In this document: one piece after another, positions 59,482-64,000 of the stretch
Layout of the letters: each line of letters opens with the position of its first letter
How positions within the stretch are numbered: the stretch's first letter is position 1
Translations under genes and position numbers: made by a program
Origin: Bacteroidales bacterium
GTDB taxonomy: Bacteria; Bacteroidota; Bacteroidia; Bacteroidales; Marinifilaceae
Direction: 5' to 3'
DNA length: 64,000 bases
Assembly (NCBI GenBank): GCA_015061245.1
Contig: SUWY01000011.1
Span: 1-64,000 of the forward strand
The notes under the pieces: model-generated
Told to the model about the DNA's origin: nothing
Database searches by the model: none
The model's input: only the letters and a program-made list of their open reading frames with translations

Positions 59482-60207
59482 ATGGGAAGAGCGTTTGAGT
59501 TCCGTAAAGCGAGAAAGCTTAAGAGATGGGGTAATATGGCCCGTACATTTACCAGAATTGGTAAGGAGATTGATATTGCGGTTAAGGCCGGAGGTCCAAA
59601 TCCAGACAACAATAACCGTTTGAGAATTCTTATTCAGAATGCTAAGGCTGCAAATATGCCTAAGGAGAATATCGAGCGTGCTATTAAGCGTGCGGTATCA
59701 AAAGATACAACCGACTATAAGATGGTTGTTTACGAGGGATATGCTCCATTTGGTGTTGCAGTTGTTGTTGAGACAGCTACCGATAACACAACAAGAACTG
59801 TGGCGGATGTTCGTCACGCATTTACAAAATATGGTGGTTCTTTGGGAACATCTGGTTGTTTGGATTTCATGTTTAACCACCAGTGTGTATTTAAGATTAC
59901 AAAGCCAGGTGAGTTTGATGCTGATGAATTTGAGTTGGAGATGATTGACTACGGAACCGAGGAGATTTTCGAGGACGAGGAGGGTGCAATAAACATTTAT
60001 GCTCCATTTGAGTCATACGGCGCAATTCAGAAACATTTGGAGGAGATGGGCTTAGAGATTATCAGTGGAGAGTTTACCCGTACTCCTACAGATTATAAAG
60101 AGTTGACTCCTGAGCAAAGAGCAGAGGTTGATAAAGTGCTTGATAAACTTGACGAGTGCGACGATGTAACCAACGTTTTCCACAATATTAAGGAGGACGA
60201 AGAGTAA
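59482..60207 (+). CDS. yebC: YebC/PmpR family protein
   Basis: 241 residues. The N-terminus MGRAFEFRKARKLKRWGNMAR and ARTFTRIGKEIDIAVKAGGPNPDNN (in part) are diagnostic, with AKAANMPKENIERAIKRA near residue 55. Long annotated as a transcriptional regulator; more recent work links the family to translation of proline-rich stretches. The C-terminal part is acidic. A tRNA-Lys gene follows 93 bases downstream. Confidence 0.95.
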   Translation: MGRAFEFRKARKLKRWGNMARTFTRIGKEIDIAVKAGGPNPDNNNRLRILIQNAKAANMPKENIERAIKRAVSKDTTDYKMVVYEGYAPFGVAVVVETATDNTTRTVADVRHAFTKYGGSLGTSGCLDFMFNHQCVFKITKPGEFDADEFELEMIDYGTEEIFEDEEGAINIYAPFESYGAIQKHLEEMGLEIISGEFTRTPTDYKELTPEQRAEVDKVLDKLDECDDVTNVFHNIKEDEE

Positions 60208-60267
60208 AAATTTAGGTGCGAGGCGCATTTTTTTTCAAAAATGCTTGCAGGGAATTAAAAAAGGTTA

Positions 60268-60275
60268 TATCTTTG
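60268..60275 (+). promoter_or_regulatory. -7 box of tRNA-Lys
   Basis: TATCTTTG matches TAnnTTTG, 25 bases before the tRNA 5' end. Confidence 0.65.
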
Positions 60276-60300
60276 CACCCGCATTTAAGGGTTAAACGAT

Positions 60301-60376
60301 GACTCCGTAGCTCAGTTGGTAGAGCAATTGACTCTTAATCAATGGGCCGTGGGTTCGAGTCCCACCGGGGTCACCA
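60301..60376 (+). tRNA. tRNA-Lys (anticodon CTT)
   Basis: Cloverleaf of 76 bases: acceptor GACTCCG/CGGGGTC, anticodon stem ATTGA/TCAAT with loop CTCTTAA (anticodon CTT) and T-loop TTCGAGT. The CCA end is encoded (60374-60376), unlike in the two tRNA-Val genes. Confidence 0.95.
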
Positions 60377-60383
60377 AAATTGA

Positions 60384-60411
60384 GGCAGTTACGAAAGTGA
60401 CTGCCTTTTTT
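60384..60411 (+). terminator. Terminator of tRNA-Lys
   Basis: GGCAGTTAC/GTGACTGCC (60384-60392 with 60397-60405, one G-T pair) around a GAAA tetraloop, followed by six T. Confidence 0.9.
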
Positions 60412-60518
60412 GTCAACTAAGGAGTCAATCTAATATACAATTTTCATCTTAATATGTTTAATTTTTAACATTTGTGTAAAAAAGTTTCTAAAGGTGTAAA
60501 AAGAGTGTGATTCTTTAT

Positions 60519-60526
60519 TATATTTG
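60519..60526 (+). promoter_or_regulatory. -7 box of the DUF5695-like gene
   Basis: TATATTTG matches TAnnTTTG. Initiation near 60533 lies after the in-frame ATG at 60507, so the start codon used is 60549. Confidence 0.6.
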
Positions 60527-60548
60527 TGCAAACTTAACACACACAGCA

Positions 60549-63386
60549 ATGAAAAAAGCAAAAACATTCCTTGGAGCGCTTTTTACCTTGATGATGCTAT
60601 TCCCTGTGCTTAGCACATTCGCGCAATCGAATCAACAACAGCAAAGGCAAGTTGATCCGTCAAAATTGGTAAAGATTGAGAACGAGTATTGGAGAATTTG
60701 GTGCAGCGACAGCCGTTTGGAGTCGATTGTAAATCTCGACGATGAACTTTGCCCGGTATTCCCGGGACGCGCATTCGGAGATGTGCTTGTAAACTATAAG
60801 GTGAAAGATGGAATGTGGCAATCATTGTCTCAGAATAAGCGTGCATTCAAATACGATGAGGCAAATGGTTGTGTAATCTACTCAGATACTGCCCTTGCAA
60901 AGACTGTGGTTATGACCCAGAAGTTCTACTTGGAGGGAAATCAGGTTAAGTGGGATATTGAGTTGCAAAACTTCTCTAAGTTCCCTGTAATGTTGGGCGA
61001 TGTTGCACCTGCATTCCCTTGGTCAAAACGCGGAGGCAATATTGTTCAAACACCCGATGAGCCAAAACGTGCAAAGGAGGAGACCTTTGAGAGAAACTTC
61101 ACTAAGCACCAATTTATTAAGGGTGACAACTCATACCTATATTATACACGTTACGGCGGACAAATGCCAAGTTATGTGTGGACAGCAAAGAATGCTCACT
61201 TAGAGTATTGGACAAATGCAAACGGAGCTTTCCGTGTATATCTATATGCAGGTAAGGTTGGAGGCGAGGAGACTCGTGGTTCGTGGAGACTTCCTCACAC
61301 CTACGGAGAGTTGAAACCTGCCGGACAACCTGGAGACAAGATCTCGTTCTCATTCGCATTTAATGATGCAAGAAGTTACGATGAGATTCGCGACATTATC
61401 TATAATGAGGGAATGATTGATATTCGAGTATTGCCAGCAATGACAATTCCTCGCACACAATATGGATACTTCTCTTTGCATACACAGTGCAAGATAGACT
61501 CTGTAACTGCCGAGTTCCCTGCTCAGACCAGAATAGAGTCATTGGGATTGTTGTCAGACAACACATACGGATATAAGGTTCAGTTTGATCGTCTTGGAGA
61601 GAATCAGATTACCGTTCATTACGATGGTGGCAAGAAGACCTATTTGGAGTACTTCTCAATTTTGTCACCCGAGACAATGATGAAAGAGCGTGCAAGATTC
61701 CTTGTTGAGACTCAGCAGATTAAAAATCCTGACAGATGGTTCGATGGTCTATATGGTCCATACGACATGAAGAATGGAAAACTTCTTACTCCTGACGAGC
61801 CGGATATTTACGACCGTGTAAGAACATACTTTATTGCCAGCGATGACCCTGCATTAGGTAAGGCTCCATACTTGGCATCGAAGAATGTTGTATTCCCTAA
61901 CGACGAAGAGATTGCATCGCTTGAGTATCATATTGAGAACTTCGTTTGGGGAGGATTGCAGAGAACAGATAAGGAGACCCCATATCCATACGCTATTTAT
62001 GGAACTCCAAACTACTACATTAACCGAAACTTGGATTTGAAGGATACTCAGGGTAACTTTAAGCCTGGTGTAATGAGAGCATGGCGTAGCTTTGACTATG
62101 CACACATGGTAATGTTGTACTACCACATGTATCAGATTGCTAAGTTGTATCCTGAGAAGAGTAAATATCTCGATGCAGCCGGTTATTTGGAGAGAGCATT
62201 CCAGACAGCTAAGGGATATTTCAACTATCCGACAGAGTTACACGGAGATTACTACGAGACCTTCAAGTGGGGATGTTACAACGAGTTGGTTATTCCATTG
62301 TTGATCGAGGATTTGATTGCTGAGGGTAGAGCCGAGGATGCAGCATATCTACAGGGATTCTGGGAGCGTAAAGCTAAATATTTCATTTACGATGATCCAT
62401 ATCCATACCATTCAGAGTACGAGGTTGACCGTACAGCATACGAGTCTTCTTATGCTTTAGCGGAGTGGGCAATTCAGCACCCAATGCAGAACGATGACAG
62501 TTTGTGGTACGATAATAACTATAAGGTATGGTATTCACATCCAAATGTTACAAACGAGGCCTCTTGGGACTTCTTGAACAGACAGCACTACGCTAACGTA
62601 TCATGCCGCGGATATTTGGAGAGTGAGTGGAATACCTTAGGTGCCGACTTTGCCGGTTCATCTGATGGAAGTGAGCATAGTTATATGGCACGTATGGGAG
62701 GATGGTCAGTATTGAACTATGCTCTAAGATTCGATAAGACTCCAAATAACTGGTTGCCATTGGGATATGCAAGTTATTTGAATCCTTACGGAGTTATGAA
62801 CGTTGGTGACGAGGAGTCAAACTATGGATATTGGTATCCTGGTAAGGAGAAGAATGGTGCAATTGGTCAGGCATACACATCACAGAAGTTCGGTAAGCCT
62901 TGGATTGGAACCGAGGAGAATCGTGGCCCATGGCGTTTCTGCGGTGAGGGTGACTTGGGAATGTGTGCTATTACAAGAACTGCTACATCGGTATTGATTC
63001 GTGATACAATCTTCGATTGGTTCTACTATGGTGGAAATTTTGAGAAGAGTGGTAAGAGTACCTATAAGTTGTATCCGGACGATGGTGTTCGTCAAGATCT
63101 ATGGATCGTTACAGGTAACGCAAAAGTTCACATGCACTTGAATCGTGATAACTGGAGTGCAGAGAAACCAATTGTTGTCGATGTGGCACGTAGAACAGCA
63201 ACAATCACTATTGCTAATGGTGTTGAGGGTGATCATAATACAGAGATGTGGATTGAGTCATTCAAGTGTAAACCATCGGTTAAGGATGGTAAGACAACTC
63301 TTAAGAGTAGCGCAGCACCACGAGGAATGGTTAAATACAATATAGCAGTTAATGGACCTGAGAAGGTTGTAACTGTTAGTTGGTAA
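60549..63386 (+). CDS. Large secreted DUF5695-like protein, possible glycan-active enzyme
   Basis: 945 residues with a signal peptide (hydrophobic 8-25, cleavage after STFAQ). An N-terminal beta-rich domain (~40-300) is followed by a long domain rich in Trp, Tyr and Asp with helical pairs (EYHIENFVWGGLQR, RAWRSFDYAHMVMLYYHMY, YNELVIPLLIEDL), the look of an alpha/alpha-barrel glycosidase or lyase. I recall this as DUF5695; no catalytic residue can be assigned. It is a single-gene unit with its own promoter and a hairpin after it. Confidence 0.65.
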   Translation: MKKAKTFLGALFTLMMLFPVLSTFAQSNQQQQRQVDPSKLVKIENEYWRIWCSDSRLESIVNLDDELCPVFPGRAFGDVLVNYKVKDGMWQSLSQNKRAFKYDEANGCVIYSDTALAKTVVMTQKFYLEGNQVKWDIELQNFSKFPVMLGDVAPAFPWSKRGGNIVQTPDEPKRAKEETFERNFTKHQFIKGDNSYLYYTRYGGQMPSYVWTAKNAHLEYWTNANGAFRVYLYAGKVGGEETRGSWRLPHTYGELKPAGQPGDKISFSFAFNDARSYDEIRDIIYNEGMIDIRVLPAMTIPRTQYGYFSLHTQCKIDSVTAEFPAQTRIESLGLLSDNTYGYKVQFDRLGENQITVHYDGGKKTYLEYFSILSPETMMKERARFLVETQQIKNPDRWFDGLYGPYDMKNGKLLTPDEPDIYDRVRTYFIASDDPALGKAPYLASKNVVFPNDEEIASLEYHIENFVWGGLQRTDKETPYPYAIYGTPNYYINRNLDLKDTQGNFKPGVMRAWRSFDYAHMVMLYYHMYQIAKLYPEKSKYLDAAGYLERAFQTAKGYFNYPTELHGDYYETFKWGCYNELVIPLLIEDLIAEGRAEDAAYLQGFWERKAKYFIYDDPYPYHSEYEVDRTAYESSYALAEWAIQHPMQNDDSLWYDNNYKVWYSHPNVTNEASWDFLNRQHYANVSCRGYLESEWNTLGADFAGSSDGSEHSYMARMGGWSVLNYALRFDKTPNNWLPLGYASYLNPYGVMNVGDEESNYGYWYPGKEKNGAIGQAYTSQKFGKPWIGTEENRGPWRFCGEGDLGMCAITRTATSVLIRDTIFDWFYYGGNFEKSGKSTYKLYPDDGVRQDLWIVTGNAKVHMHLNRDNWSAEKPIVVDVARRTATITIANGVEGDHNTEMWIESFKCKPSVKDGKTTLKSSAAPRGMVKYNIAVNGPEKVVTVSW

Positions 63387-63410
63387 GATTTAATCTTGAA
63401 TAAATAATTG

Positions 63411-63433
63411 GGTCCCGGGATTATCTCGGGACC
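63411..63433. terminator. Hairpin after the DUF5695-like gene
   Basis: GGTCCCG (63411-63417) pairs with CGGGACC (63427-63433) around 9 bases. The T-run is poor (TTAAAAATT), so read-through into the symporter gene is possible. Confidence 0.55.
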
Positions 63434-63450
63434 TTAAAAATTGCAGATGT

Positions 63451-64000
63451 ATGAAAAAGTTGGGTTTGTTACCTAAAATTTTGATAGCAATAGCATTGGG
63501 TATTGCTTGCGGAATGTTTTTTCCAGAGGTGTTGGTTAGAATATTTGTAACCATTAAGAGCCTTTTTGGAAGCTTTTTGGGATTTGTGATTCCGCTTCTG
63601 ATTATTGGATTGGTTGTCCCCGGAATTGCAAATTTGGGTAACAAGGCCGGCAAATTGTTGGCAGTAACAGTTGTTCTTGCATACGTTTATACGCTGTTTT
63701 CCGGTTTTATGTCGCTTGGCTGTTGCCGTTGGGCATTCCCATATATTATCTCCGAGAGCGACTTGTTCAATGTTGAGCAGTCGGTTACTTCTTATCAGCC
63801 GTTCTTTACAATAACCATGAATCCGATTATGGATGTAATGGCAACTCTGATATTCTCGTTTATGTTGGGATTGGGAATTGCATTCTGTAATGCCGAGGCG
63901 CTTAAACGTGGAGTTAATGAGTTTAGTAATATTATTACAAAGCTAATAGAGAAGGTTATTGTACCCTTCTTGCCAATATACATCTTTGCTATCTTCTTGG
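63451..64000 (+). CDS. Dicarboxylate/amino-acid:cation symporter, 5' part only
   Basis: The frame opens at ATG 63451 and stays open for 183 codons to the window edge. It encodes MKKLGLLPKILIAIALGI..., then SFLGFVIPLLIIGLVVPGIANLGNKAG (in part) near residue 45, a SLGCC patch near 87 and further hydrophobic helices. This is the start of the DAACS (GltP/DctA) family, which moves glutamate, aspartate or C4-dicarboxylates with Na+ or H+. The substrate-binding hairpins lie beyond the window. Confidence 0.85.
   Translation, partial: MKKLGLLPKILIAIALGIACGMFFPEVLVRIFVTIKSLFGSFLGFVIPLLIIGLVVPGIANLGNKAGKLLAVTVVLAYVYTLFSGFMSLGCCRWAFPYIISESDLFNVEQSVTSYQPFFTITMNPIMDVMATLIFSFMLGLGIAFCNAEALKRGVNEFSNIITKLIEKVIVPFLPIYIFAIFL

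Overview
The window looks like chromosome of a member of the Bacteroidota, most likely order Bacteroidales from a gut-type habitat. This rests on the many TAnnTTTG (-7) promoter boxes, an N-succinylornithine carbamoyltransferase in place of ornithine carbamoyltransferase, a DAHP synthase fused to chorismate mutase, fimbrillin-like and DUF4493-like surface lipoproteins, a Nudix-type (NrtR/AraR family) sugar regulator, and the gene order DUF4271-hemD-rnpA-yidD. No rRNA gene is present, so the species cannot be named.

Layout. 0-6.5 kb: pyrH, dxs, an acyltransferase and gltX on the plus strand. 6.5-10.3 kb: a minus-strand unit of a serine-type sulfatase, its radical-SAM maturase and a tRNA-dihydrouridine synthase. 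10.4-14.3 kb: the aromatic amino-acid operon pheA-tyrA-aroF/CM (minus strand), preceded by a short ORF packed with Phe and Tyr codons, an antiterminator and an intrinsic terminator, which together form an attenuator. 14.4-20.9 kb: polA, then DUF4271-hemD-rnpA-yidD-S41 protease. 20.9-31.4 kb: an all-minus block with uvrC, adenine deaminase, mnmG, ybeY, an anti-sigma-like ATPase, an EnvC-like protein, a DUF4292 lipoprotein, a TPR protein and dut. Two identical parS-like palindromes lie around the start of the adenine deaminase gene.

31.4-31.9 kb is a 475-base AT-rich gap without genes. It carries repeated TTACTAACA-like 9-mers, four of them in helical phase, and it is where transcription diverges and where strand composition flips from C-rich to G-rich on the plus strand. 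I read it as the probable chromosomal replication origin. 31.9-38.5 kb: argF', panD, panC, argR, a class A penicillin-binding protein and radA.

38.5-45.7 kb holds six surface lipoprotein genes (two fimbrillin-like, four DUF4493-like) in two opposed transcription units. Each unit starts with a perfect sigma-54 promoter (TGGCAC-N5-TTGC), and no other perfect match was found by eye in the window. 45.8-53.9 kb is a pentose-glycan region: GH31, Nudix-type regulator, xylose isomerase, GH43 and GH127. 53.9-60.4 kb holds a HicAB toxin-antitoxin pair, dispersed hairpin repeats, two identical tRNA-Val genes bracketing a propeller lipoprotein, a MATE pump and an EamA transporter, then a thioesterase, yebC and tRNA-Lys. 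60.5-64 kb: a DUF5695-like secreted protein and the start of a dicarboxylate/amino-acid symporter that runs off the window.

The strongest leads are the Phe/Tyr attenuator, the paired sigma-54 promoters of the lipoprotein locus, and the origin/parS region. All are read by eye; no database search was possible.
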